Assembly: GCA_027604705.1 (NCBI GenBank)
Contig: JADHYV010000029.1
Location: forward strand, 1-64,000
Length of the DNA stretch: 64,000 nt
Reading direction: 5' to 3'
Source of the DNA: Allomyces arbusculus
Lineage: Eukaryota > Blastocladiomycota > Blastocladiomycetes > Blastocladiales > Blastocladiaceae
The position numbers were made by a program, and so were the translations under genes. The notes beneath the pieces are model-generated. The model did no database searches, was not told the DNA's origin, and saw nothing but the letters and a program-made list of their open reading frames with translations. Shown here piece by piece: positions 35,923-45,966 of this stretch. Each line of letters opens with the position of its first letter. The first letter of the stretch is position 1.

Positions 35923-36576
35923 GAGGACGTGATGGTCGGCGGGTTCGAATAAGGTAGACTGGGCGGAGAAGGTGCAGAACGCGAGTGAGGTGAATGCCCG
36001 AGCGTGGGACATGAGCAAGCAATGGTGAAGGAGCCAAACCTGCTGGCGAAACAGCTTGTCGATCACAAACGATGAATGCTTGTCGTCGTTGTTGGCGGGG
36101 ATCAACGGGGGCAGAGAGCGCCTTTTATGGGCGTCGCGGACGGCGTCGCGGACCGCGTCGCGAAGAGGAGAGCGATCGCAGCGTCAGCAGGTCGGGGAGG
36201 CGTGTGGGCGCTTTGGACGTGTGGCGTGCGAGCTCTCTGGCCAATTTTTGGACAGAATCGGTCCAAATTCCCGTCGTTGCACGGTCAGAGCAGCACGCCA
36301 CCTTCATGCGAATTTGCGGTGGCGCAAGAACGACCCAAATTTGTCGAGCGTTTGTCCATCCCCATGTCAGCAAACGACAGTGCCGGCCGTATTTTGACCG
36401 AGGAGTGTCTGAAAGTTCGTCAAAACCTGTTTGGCGAGCGGCCAGGTTATATGTTGTGATCACGGCGAGACAGATCGCGCATCCTGTCGGAAGCGCTGCC
36501 CATCAAATCGCATCAACACCCATCCATTCCCAAAAGTCCCCCCCCCCCCCCCCCGCGCGCTCGGACGTCACGGCGC

Positions 36577-37120
36577 CATGATCTGGAAGAAGATGTCGAC
36601 CGCCAACCGCGCATCGTCGGGTAAATCCGTACAGTGTACAGCATTGTGCATCTTGTCGCGGCCGTACTGCGTGCGCAGTACGCGTGGACGCAAGAAATTG
36701 GCGAGGTCCGGGTCGTCGGGACCGCACAGGTCGCGCAGGAGCGGGACGGTGCGCGCGGGCTGGGTGGAGTGCGTGACGTGCCTAGGAGTTGCAGGATAGG
36801 TAAGGTGAGCAAGGGGAGGGGTGGGGAGGGGAACGGAGGAAGGGGAGACAACATACACGGCGACAAGCGGGCCGGCGGTGAGTTCCTGGACCATCATCTG
36901 CAAGCGGAAGGAGGGGCCAGTGGTGAGTCGCGAGCGGGTGGAGAAGGCCTGCGTCGGCGAGATGGACCGGCGTACGTGGTATTCGGGGAAGGCACCCTTG
37001 CAGGTGGCAAGAAAGTCGTCCAGTTTGACCACCGTGCGGGTGCGACGGCATGTCGGCAGACTGGAGTTCGCCACCCCATTTGTCGTGCAAAATCGCGCCG
37101 ACGAGACTAAAAGGCTGAGC
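36577..37120 (-). pseudogene. NME7 fragment 2 (3' part of NDK domain)
   Basis: A broken partial duplicate of the intact NME7 gene. It retains near-identical coding blocks (VQELTAGPLVAVYV; RTVPLLRDLCGPDDPDLAN; HNAVHCTDLPDDARL) and the positions of the last two introns, but the beginning of the gene, the DM10 domain and the start of the kinase domain are missing, and the upstream part near 37000-37120 is out of frame. It lies between the two copies of the lineage-specific gene. Its last exon, 36577-36780, is still open. Confidence 0.8.
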
Positions 37121-37366
37121 GAGAGAAAAGGAGACAAGCTGCACCGACAACTTGAACCCAACTGTATTCAGAAATGTATAATGGACAATCAATATCACAA
37201 CACCTGTTGATTCCAATCTTGTAACCGTTTCTCCATTCTTGCCGCGACAAACATCAAATGTACACACTCATCCTCTCCCAATCCAACTCCAGCTCATGGC
37301 CACCAATGCCCACACGGGTGGCCCTCGACAGCTCCGCTGTCAATTTAGACGCAGGACCCAGCCACA

Positions 37367-38425
37367 TTAGGCAAACCGCGCCTTATACACGTCAAACCGC
37401 ACAAACCACATCCAGGGCCAGCCGTTATTCCCGCCCTTGCCCGCGTCATTCCCTGGCGCGAGCATGTCGTCCCCAACCCGAATCCCGTGCAGATTCCCGT
37501 CCGTCATCGCCTCGAGCAACTTCCCCTGAATCTCCTTGCACACGGAGACATAGTCGTCGTAATTCCAGTTATAGTTGGTGCGGTGCCAGTTGCGGTGCAA
37601 GTAGGCCAAGAGCCCAGCAGCGACAAACCAGGTACCGCCATGGTACTCGACATAGTAGAGCGAATCGAACGTCTCCCAAAAACTGACGCACATGCGCACG
37701 TCGTCGATGAAGGACGTGATTTCGCGCGGGATGTGCGAGGGAAGGTGGGCGCCGTCGCCGTACCCCTCATGCACCGACGCAGGGCCAATGTATTGCAAGA
37801 GGTCGTGGCGCTCGGCCTTGGGCACCGTTTCGTGGGGACTTAACACACCCGTCGGCACTGCGGTGCTGCTCCACCACGAGAACGACGGCGAGGACACGCG
37901 CGCGCCGGCCGCGGCAAGTGGCGCAGGGGGAATGACCGCGGGGCGCGCCGCCGCGGCACGTTGATGGGACACGTTGCGCGTCGAGGTCGGTGCGCACGGA
38001 GCCTTGGTCGCGTCGGCCGACGTGCTGCCGGCAGCTGCAGCAGAACGTGCATCGCCGTGGTGCGTCGTCGATGGCGATGGCGACGAGCTCGATCCCACCG
38101 ACGCATCCTCAGCCGCCGCCGCCGTCGCCACGGGTTTGCCCTTCCCGTTCTTGGTGCGGAACTGATCAACGGCCGGCGTCGCGTCCTTCTCCTCCACCTC
38201 CTTCTTGTCGTCTTCAGCGTTTGCGGCCTCAGTCTTTTCCCCGCGCTGCTGTCCGTGCGCCTGCGTAAAGTCGGCCAGCAATTGCGTGATAAACGCGCGA
38301 ACCGACGGGTCGCTCTCAATGAGCGCTTTCAGCTCGGCCAGAGTGGACACGTGCAGGGCCATGTCGGTAATCTTGCAGTGGGCGGTGCTGTTGGGAACGC
38401 GGTCCTGGTCCTGGAACTTGGTCAT
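37367..38425 (-). CDS. Lineage-specific duplicated protein, copy 2
   Basis: A single-exon paralogue of copy 1, 352 residues, start at 38425. The N-terminal block (VSTLAELKALIESDPSVRAFI) and the C-terminal aromatic domain (LLQYIGPASVHEGY; FDSLYYVEYHGGTWF; NYNWNYDDYV; GNNGWPWMWF) are closely similar. The middle differs: it lacks the SMYFKVRK repeats and is Ala/Ser/Pro-rich. A TATA-like cataaaagg lies at 38651-38660 on the minus strand, at the same distance from the start as in copy 1 to within tens of bases. Both copies have open frames and conserved ends, suggesting both are or recently were under selection. Confidence 0.75.
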   Translation of the reverse strand: MTKFQDQDRVPNSTAHCKITDMALHVSTLAELKALIESDPSVRAFITQLLADFTQAHGQQRGEKTEAANAEDDKKEVEEKDATPAVDQFRTKNGKGKPVATAAAAEDASVGSSSSPSPSTTHHGDARSAAAAGSTSADATKAPCAPTSTRNVSHQRAAAARPAVIPPAPLAAAGARVSSPSFSWWSSTAVPTGVLSPHETVPKAERHDLLQYIGPASVHEGYGDGAHLPSHIPREITSFIDDVRMCVSFWETFDSLYYVEYHGGTWFVAAGLLAYLHRNWHRTNYNWNYDDYVSVCKEIQGKLLEAMTDGNLHGIRVGDDMLAPGNDAGKGGNNGWPWMWFVRFDVYKARFA

Positions 38426-39248
38426 GATCGATGTGATGGTTGACGGGTTCGATCAAGTAGACTGCGAGGTGGTGGGGTGGAGAAGGTGCATAGCGCGAGT
38501 GAGATGAACGCCGGAGATGTGGGCGGTGGTTGATCAAGCGACACGCGAGGGTGATGGCGGCGGCGGACAGACCTGCTGGCAAGACAGCGTGTCGATTGAT
38601 GTTGATAGCTCGTCGTTGTCGTTGGCGCAGCGCGACGCGGGGAGAGCGCGCCTTTTATGGGGGCTGCGGATCGCGTCGCGAAGAGGTGCGCGACCGCAGT
38701 GTCAGCGCGGCCCAGAGACGGCGAGACGCGCGGCGCGCTCGGCGCGATCGAGCAGACCCGTTCTCTGGCCATTCTTCGGACAGAATCAGTTCAGTTGCGC
38801 GACAAGTCACGGTCAAAAGGACGTAAGGCCACGCGGTGGCGCAAAACGACCCAGATTTGTCGAGCGATTGTCCAACCACACCCGGCAGCGATCGCCACAG
38901 GAGCGGCGCCGACCCTATGTGTCATCGAGGTTTGTCTGAGCGAGGAGCCACAGGTTATGCGCGCGTTGTACGCCGCCCGCGCCACACATCAACCGTACGT
39001 CCAGGGCCATGGATCGTGATGCCCGTCCCGGTGCGCGCGCGTCTCAATGTGCGGGTTGAATTCGCGCGCTGCGATCAAGGTGCCCGCAGTGCAACTGGCC
39101 CAAGTCGAATGCACTCTCCCCCCTCGACATGCGATCACGTCGTGGAGCAACATCTCTGACATCCTCTCGCCCGCCCGCGGCCGTCTCAACAACGCCATCC
39201 ATTCCCAAAAGTCCTCCCCCCCCCCCCCCCAACCCGTTCCGCGCGCAT

Positions 39249-40579
39249 TCACGCAGCCATGATCTGGAAAAAGAAATCGACTTCCAACCGCGCGTCGTCT
39301 GGCAAATCCGTGCAGTGCACGGCATTGTGTACCTTGTCATGACCGTACTGCGCACGCAACGCGCGTGGGCGCAGGACGTTGGCGAGGTCCGGGTCGTCGG
39401 GGCCGCACAGGTCACGCAGGAGCGGGACGGTGCGCACGGGCTGGGTAGAGTGCGTGACGTGCCTGCAAAATGGGAATCCATGAACGTGGCGAAAAGGGAG
39501 AGCGGGGAGATAGGCAGGGGACGGGACGGGAGGGGGGGGAGGGGGGAGGGGGACGTACACGGCGACAAGCGGGCCAGCGGTGAGTTCCTGAACCATCATC
39601 TGGAGCGGAGGGAGGGAGGGCTGCGGTGAGTTTGGACCGGGTAGACAGGGATGGTGTGAAGTCCGGGGAGACGAACGTACGTGATATTCCGGCAAGACGC
39701 CCTTGTAAATCTCGAGGAAGTCCTCGGCGTCGGGCTTGGCCAGCGTGAACGACTGCATGTCGACGATCTGGAACCCGCCGGCGACCAGATCGCGGAGGAT
39801 TGCGCCGACGTGGCCTACATCGCACATCCGTCAGCTATCCACTTGAAAGAAGGCTCCAAGGCCGGCGAGAACGAACCTTGCGCGACTGCATGCGGCTTCA
39901 CCACCAACAAACTCGCATCCTTAAGGTCCCTTGCCGGCCTTGGCGCGCGCATCAGCGCATCAAACGCGCGTTCGTCCGTGACGCGCACGCCACCGCACGG
40001 CGCGACCGCCGCGTCGGCAACTGCCGCGAGCGTGGGCGAGTGTGGTGGCGCCGACGCCGGGCGACCAGGTGGTGCACCCGTGGCCGTTGCTGCTGCGACC
40101 TTGACAACCACCGCTGTCCCGCGCGGTGGAGAGGATACCAATCGTGCGGCCATGACCGCTTCTGCAGTCACGGCGCGAATCGCCTGCACGGTCGCGGGCC
40201 CGCCGGACCCGGTGCTGATCCTTGATAACACATGTCCCACGGTCTGCACGTCCGGCACGTACACCATCACCGTCTCGACGGCTTTATGCAGCTGCGCGCG
40301 CGTGAAATTGTCGGCATAGTCGGTTAAGTGCAACTGCCTCGCAAACACAGAGACGGCGGTGCCCGGCACGAGGTCGGCGAGCTTGAGCGGCGGGTACTTG
40401 GCGCGCTTGAGAAACGTGCGCTGCAGGGCGACGTCGTACATTTCGACCGAATTGTCGTGCGGGTAGAAGAAGAGCAGGTAGCGGCGGATCAGGTCGGCGT
40501 GTGGGTCGTGGTACTCGCAGTGTAAGGCCAGCCGAGAGGTCAGGCCCGCTGGGTCCTGCTGCGCGCGTGATTCGAGCAT
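39249..40579 (-). CDS. NME7-like DM10/nucleoside diphosphate kinase
   Basis: Probably an axonemal/basal-body protein. Four exons in phase: 40579-39877, 39814-39681, 39599-39559, 39462-39249, giving 363 residues. The DM10 domain spans about residues 13-97 (CEYHDPHADLIRRYLLFFYP; VEMYDVALQRTFLKRAKYPP). The NDK domain begins near 226 (LLVVKPHAVAQGHVGAIL) and holds the active-site His motif HNAVHCTD near 343. Animal NME7 has two NDK domains; this one stops after the first. The start at 40579 is the ATG just before the DM10 domain. DM10 plus NDK is a marker of flagellated cells. It is head-to-head with the channel gene at 41007. Confidence 0.9.
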
Positions 40580-41006
40580 GGTGAGCGGGTTTGGTGCGGG
40601 TTGGAGTTGCCGGCCGCGGGAACGGGAAGGGTGGGCCGCGGGGACACTGACAGGTGCTGGTGGCGCGCTACGCCAGCCGCGGCTCGGCGGGCAGCAGCGG
40701 GTACAGGTCGACGCAGCGGTCCAAGTGCGGGCCAGCTTGGCAAGTTGGCCGTCGTTGTCGATGACAATTCGGACGAGGTAAATGCGCGGTGTGCTGGCGA
40801 AGGACCGGATGACGATCATTTCCAAGCAGCAGCGTGACCGCGTCTTTTTAGGCGTCGGCTGCCTTGATCGCCGCCACGCCGCCGTCAGCGCCCGTCAACG
40901 AAGTGCCGCTCGCCCTTCTTGGCGATCAAGGTCGTCGTCGTGCACCGCCGCCATTGATCCACACTTGCTGCAGCGCCCTGCAACGAACGGCAACGACCCA
41001 CCGAAC
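40580..41006. promoter_or_regulatory. Shared divergent promoter, NME7 / CNG channel
   Basis: A 427-bp interval between two start codons facing away from each other. No clear TATA box is seen. Because one gene is flagellar and the other is of a sensory-channel type, shared zoospore-stage expression is plausible, but this is inference from layout. Confidence 0.4.
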
Positions 41007-43972
41007 ATGTCCGACTCGGCCGACCGCATCCCACCACACCCGCCGCCACCCGCACGCCCGCCCTCGGCCACCGCCATCATCTCGCCCGCACAACACCGCG
41101 CGACCCTGCAGCGATCCAATGCGCCGCGCCAATCCGAGCCTGTCCTCCTCCCCGGCGCCGCTGCCGCCATTGCCTCGGCCTCCCCCGCCGTTCCCGCCGT
41201 CTCTGCCGCCGCCACGGGCTCGGACACGTCCGTCGTCGGTCGTGTGCGCCAGTCGGAACCCGTCCTGACGCTCCCGCGCGGCGGGCACGGTACCGGCACC
41301 GGCACGAGAAAGCGCGCGCTACGCGGCGTCTCGGTCCCCGGTCCAGGCGGCGCAGCGCCGTCGTTACCAGCTTCGCAGCAATACCTGACGGCGAGCCGGT
41401 ACACCAATGCCGAGGACGACGTGCCTGGCGCGCGCCTGCGTCTCGTGCGCAATACCTCGTTTGCATCGTCGGCCGCTGCGTCGGGTGCTTCTCCAGGAAC
41501 TGCTGTCCCGGCGGTGCCAGTGCACACCGTGCGCAAGGCCGATGTCCTGGCGACCTGGATCTGGGCCGTCTGGGACGTGCTCATGGCCGCCGTCCACGTC
41601 TACCACCTGGTCCTCGTCCCGCTGACGTGGGCGTGGGCGTGCGAATTGTCGACGCCCTGGTTCCTGGTCGCGGCCTACACGGCCGACTGCTTGAATATCG
41701 TGAATGTCGCACTGACGTGCTCGCGGCCGTACGTCGACGAGTTTGGCGTTACCGTAACCGTCCCGGCCATGATCCGCGAGCACTACTTTGCCCGCAATTT
41801 CGGCTGGCACGAACTGGTCGGCGCCGTGCCGTTTGATTTGATTATCATCTACTTGGCCGATTTCACGGGGACCTGTGTCGTGCAGCCGGGCGCGACGCAC
41901 TTGTCGTTTCGCTCCGAGTACGCTTTCGTTGTTTTCTTTGCGCGCTGCGCACGCACCCGCCTGCCGACGCGGTGGCCAACGCTACTCACACCCTTTTCTT
42001 GCGCTCCGCAGAAACTCGCCGTGGCACCTAACTCTCTGGGCGTGGCTGCGTACGCTGCGGTTCCTGACGCTGGCCCGACCCGTGCGCACCTTTTACCGCG
42101 CCGAAATGCCGCTGGTCCCACGCGCCGTTTCGCGCCTCCTCAAGTCGGTCGCGGCTTACGTGTGGATGACGCATTTCGACAATTGCCTCTTCTGGGCGCT
42201 GTGCAAGTGGGAAGACTCCGACCAGTCGTGGATCAATGTCAATTTCAGCATGACCAACACCGGGCTCAACGCGTCGTGGGCCACGCAGTACATGTTGTCG
42301 AGTTACGAGACGCAGCGCGTCTTGTTCTTTGACTTTCGCGATACGGGGACGACGGTCGAGTACTTGTACGGGCTCGTGGAGCTCGGGTTTGGCGTACGTT
42401 CACGGTTCGTCGGGGCGGTGGATGGCGACGCTGCTGTTTTGCTCACGATGTGGTCAACTTGTAGCTCTTGATCAACGGCATCGTGTTTGGCGAAATCACG
42501 TCGATCATCCAGTCAATGGACACGACCGGCACGCTCGAGGAGAATGTGCAGGCGCACCGGTTCCGCATGGAGTGCCTGTGCCAGTTTATGCGGCAGCGCA
42601 GGTTCCCCGTGGAACTGCAAAAGCGCGGTACGTTCGCGAGCCCTGCTCTCTCCGTGCTCTCCTCTCCTTCCTCCACCCGACCTCGACGCCTCCTCTCTCC
42701 GCCCTCTCCACCCGACAGCGTCGCGCCGTGCCCTCTCCCACCTTCCCCGTCCCATTCCATATGACCCTTCTCAGCCTTATAGTCTGCCAGCACAACGAAT
42801 TCGAATGGATCCGGCACAAAGGTCTTGCCGAAGACGAGCTCTTCGGAAACATGCCCGCATCTCTCCACCAAGACGTGTGCAACCACCTGTTCCTGCCCTT
42901 ACTTGCGTCAATGCCGCTCTTCAAGGACTGCGACGCGGCGTTCACAGCCTCGCTTGCGCGGGCCATGCGCATGATCACCGTTAACGAAGATTTTTACGTG
43001 TTTCGGCACAACGACGACGGCCAAGAAATGTATTTTTGCCGGTCCGGGTGTGTGGAAGTGATATTACCCGACGGCAAAGTGATATGCCAGTTGAAGTCGG
43101 GCGCGTTCTTTGGCGAGATTGCGCGTACGTACCCGCCATCACGACTGGGGGGGGGGGGGGGGGGGGGGGGGGGCCGGGGGGGGGGGGGGGGGGGGGGGGG
43201 GGCCTGGCAGCGCGCGATTCGGCGACGTGGCGGCGTCGGCAGCGGTGGACGGGATGAGNNNNNNNNNNCCCCCTCCCCCCCCTGCCGGCGGCGTTCGATC
43301 GACCGTGACTGACACACCACCGTGTCGGAAATGCAGTGTTTGGTTCGTATACGCAGGCCAGCCCGCTCGTCAGGCGTCGACGAGTCTCGTCTCCACCACC
43401 ACCCCCCCTCACCCTCCTTCTGCGCACCACCCCCGACGGTAGAAGCGTGCCGCCGCACCGCCTCCGTGCGCACCAAATCCGTCACCGAACTCTGTATTCT
43501 GCACAAACACGACTTCGACCTCATCCTCTCGGCCTACCCGAAACTCGCCGACGCGTTCCGCCGCGGCATCGACGAAAAAAAACGCGCCGACGCGAAACGC
43601 CGCGACGACGAGCACCGCGCGCGCGAGGCCGCGGCTGCTGCTGCTGCGGCCGCCGCCGCGCAGGCGGCCGCTTCCGAAAAGGCGGCGGTCGCGCCCGTGC
43701 GGCGGTTGCGCGCGCGCGGCGTCTCGGCAATCGTGTTGACGGGACCCTCCGCACGGGGGTCGGATGGGGAACTGGGAGGGAAGGGGGTGGGGGTGATGGC
43801 GAGGGCGGCAAGGGTGTCGCTGTCGCTGTTGCATTTAGCGGGTGGAGGAGGTGGAGGCGGAGGTAGTGGGGGTGGGGGTGGGACGGGCGCAGGGGGTGGA
43901 GCGGGGAGGCCGAGGGAGAGTGTGGAGTCGTCGGGGTCGGTGGAGAAGGTGGGGAAGTCGGGGAGGCACTGA
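41007..43972 (+). CDS. Cyclic-nucleotide-gated channel family protein, unusual pore
   Basis: A six-segment voltage-gated-like cation channel with a cyclic-nucleotide-binding domain, plasma or ciliary membrane. Five exons in phase: 41007-41917, 42012-42393, 42465-42627, 42783-43124, 43443-43972, giving 775 residues. S1 is near 185-210, S4 carries Arg every third or so residue (WLRTLRFLTLARPVRTFYR), S5 near 345-370. S6 and C-linker read LLINGIVFGEITSIIQSMD, RRFPVELQKR, NEFEWIRHKG. The CNBD (about 518-625) includes FFGEIA and, across the intron, RRTASVRTKSVTELC. At the filter position, where TVGYGD-like sequence is expected, the protein reads RVLFFDFRDTG. The tail is Ala- and Gly-rich. The last intron contains poly-G and an assembly gap, but splice sites on both sides are clear. 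Confidence 0.88.
43149..43285. other. Poly-G tracts, gap of 10 N, poly-C tract
   Basis: Two long G runs separated by cc, about 45 bp of ordinary sequence, ten N at 43259-43268, then C-rich sequence. All of it lies in the last intron of the channel gene. The gap size may be arbitrary. G then C runs flanking a gap could be a hairpin-forming or G-quadruplex-forming locus that sequencing could not cross, or a read-end artefact. Confidence 0.9.
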
Positions 43973-44314
43973 CTAGCGAAACGGGAACGACTGTCGGTCT
44001 TGGATGGGCGACTGAAGTTTTCGGAAGGTGGACGACAAGGTACAACGGATATGCGTGTTTATTGTTTGGTGGGCAAAAGCGACCTGGCAAAGAAAGGATC
44101 GTGGAAGAGACTACAGATCACGAGGGAGAGGGGGCGACGGACGGGCCGGCGCGGACGATCGCAAAGCAAGGGAAAGAACCGCGAGCTCCAAAAAAGAACC
44201 GAAAAACCATAAGTATAGATACAACCGCGCCGACATCCACGCAGACCCCCCATCGCGCCGCCAACCGCCGCCGCCCAACTCGTCCCCGCACCCGCGCCCC
44301 CATCTAACCGACGT

Positions 44315-45625
44315 TTAGAACTGGAAATCGCCCGTGATCCGCGAAAAGACATAATCTTTGCCGTCCACCTGCACGATCCCGTCGCGCAACACACACTTCC
44401 ACTTATTCTTGGTGCGGTTCACGCGCTCGTACTGACACAGCATCATGTTCTCGACCTCGCCCTCGCCCAAAGGCTCGTCGTCGTCATCGTCATCGTCCAA
44501 GTCGGAATTGATCGCGTCCTCGTCATCCTCATCCCTGGTCGCTGCCGCTCCCGCCGCTGGCCGCGCATCGTCATCCTCATCGTCCTCGTCGTCGTCGAGG
44601 ACCGGATCCCACGCGCGCGCCGCGGCCGCGTTCGGGTTTGGCGCCCGCGCATGGGCACCGGCGCGTGGGCGGGACGCGGCGGGCACGTCCTCGTCCGACT
44701 CGTCGTCCGAGTCATCGAACCCGTCGTACTGCGGGATGAACGGCGGCGGAACACCACCCCCCGCACCACCCCTACTGGCGGGCGCCACGTTCGGGTTCAC
44801 CGGTGCCGCCACATGCGCGTGGTGATGCGTCCAGGCGGCAGCGCCGGGTGGAGCGACACGCCGCGTGCCCGCCGCGGCAAACGATCCGTACATGGGCATC
44901 GCGTGTTGCGGCGCGGGTGCCGGGAAACCCCCCGCGTAGGTCGTGGGTGGAGCGGCCATGGCGGCGGTGGTGGTCGTGGGGGCGGCGCCCGACGCGAGCG
45001 CCGCCTGTGCGGCCGCGGCTTGCGCTTGCGCGGCTTGTAACGTCGCGAGGTAGGTCGCGTTGGCCGCATAGAGCGGCGGGTCCGGCTGCGGCGCCGGAGT
45101 CGGGGCGGCGGCGGGGGCGGCCGTGGCAGTGGGGGCCGCGTTTGCGGTGGCGCGAGCAGCTGTCGGCGCGTGTGTCGTGGTGGTGGTGGAGTTGGACGCG
45201 TGCGCGGCGGCAGACGCGTCATAGGCCTCGCCATAGTATTCTTCGGCGAGCGGGTCGATTGTGGAAAAATCGGCGACTTGGGTCTCGTAGAGTTTCTTTT
45301 CCCACGTCTGTTTCCAAAGGTGGGAGTGCGTCAGTTTCGCGTCTGGCTCACTCGGACGCAAGAGAGCGCGTACAATGCGCAGGTCGTCGAGCACGGCCTC
45401 GTCGACGCCAAACTGCTCAAAGTCGTCGCGCGCCTCCTCCATGACCTTGGAGATGATGTCGCGGTAGAGCTGCGGCTGGTGTGGTTTGGGCCGGTTCGAG
45501 GTGTTAACGGGTGCATTTCTCACTTCTGCTGTATTTTGGCCACCAATCGCGCTCCACGGCAACTGCGGCCCTTGTGGATCATCGTGCAGGCAGTGATTTC
45601 AGCGTACCACAATCGAGTTCGACAT
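44315..45625 (-). CDS. TOA1: TFIIA large (alpha/beta) subunit
   Basis: A general RNA polymerase II factor that stabilises TBP on the TATA box. Three exons in phase: 45625-45608 (only MSNSIV), 45475-45374, 45307-44315, giving 370 residues. The tiny first exon is supported by the joined sequence MSNSIVPQLYRDIISKVMEE, matching the conserved start of the family. The N-terminal four-helix part covers residues 1-60. A long Ala/Pro/Thr-rich linker follows, then an acidic run (DLDDDDDDDEP) and the C-terminal beta-barrel part (NMMLCQYERVNRTKNKWKC; VFSRITGDFQF). This matches the family at both ends. TATAAATA lies only about 17 bases upstream of the start codon. Confidence 0.95.
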
Positions 45626-45641
45626 GTTGGCGGGCGGGACG

Positions 45642-45649
45642 TATTTATA
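45642..45649 (-). promoter_or_regulatory. TATA box of TFIIA large subunit gene
   Basis: TATAAATA on the minus strand, ending about 17 bases before the ATG at 45625. A TATA-directed start 25-30 bases downstream would fall at or just past the ATG, so either the leader is almost absent, or transcription starts further upstream by another element. Confidence 0.55.
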
Positions 45650-45966
45650 GCGGCCAGTGTCCGGGAGCGGCGGTGGTGGAGCGCGGCCAGGACGCGGCCC
45701 AGCGCGGCGCAAAGACCACGTGGACTCACGGAGTCGGCCGTCCGGCGGACGATGGCTCTGACAGGCGCACCTGGCGAGGGGCACTCCGCACGTGCCGGCC
45801 CGGGTCAGGCCGGACTTGGGGCGACGCAGCCTGAAAGCTCCTGCAGGCCGGGGGACGCCCCCAAATCGCACTGAAAAGGCACGCACGGCCCGCCCTCCTC
45901 GAGGAGCCTCCCGGCACGCGTCGTTCGAGATCGTCGCCCAGCTCCCAGCCGACGCCGCCCGTCGCC

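Larger units (their letters stand above)
34310..39248. repeat. Segmental tandem duplication (gene X plus NME7 tail)
   Basis: Two copies of a block of roughly 2.3-2.7 kb, about 34310-36570 and 36575-39248. Each contains, on the minus strand, the lineage-specific gene with its promoter and the tail of NME7. Long near-identical stretches include the sequence around 34644-34790 and 37258-37400, the leader sequences near 36120 and 38650, and a poly-C tract followed by the NME7 stop region (about 36537 and 39214). The intact NME7 gene flanks the right end and was probably the donor of the tails. Confidence 0.85.

Noticed and set aside
36537-36556. Poly-C tract as a functional element
   Set aside because: It recurs at both duplication junctions and is better treated as simple sequence that may promote rearrangement; there is no sign of a specific function.
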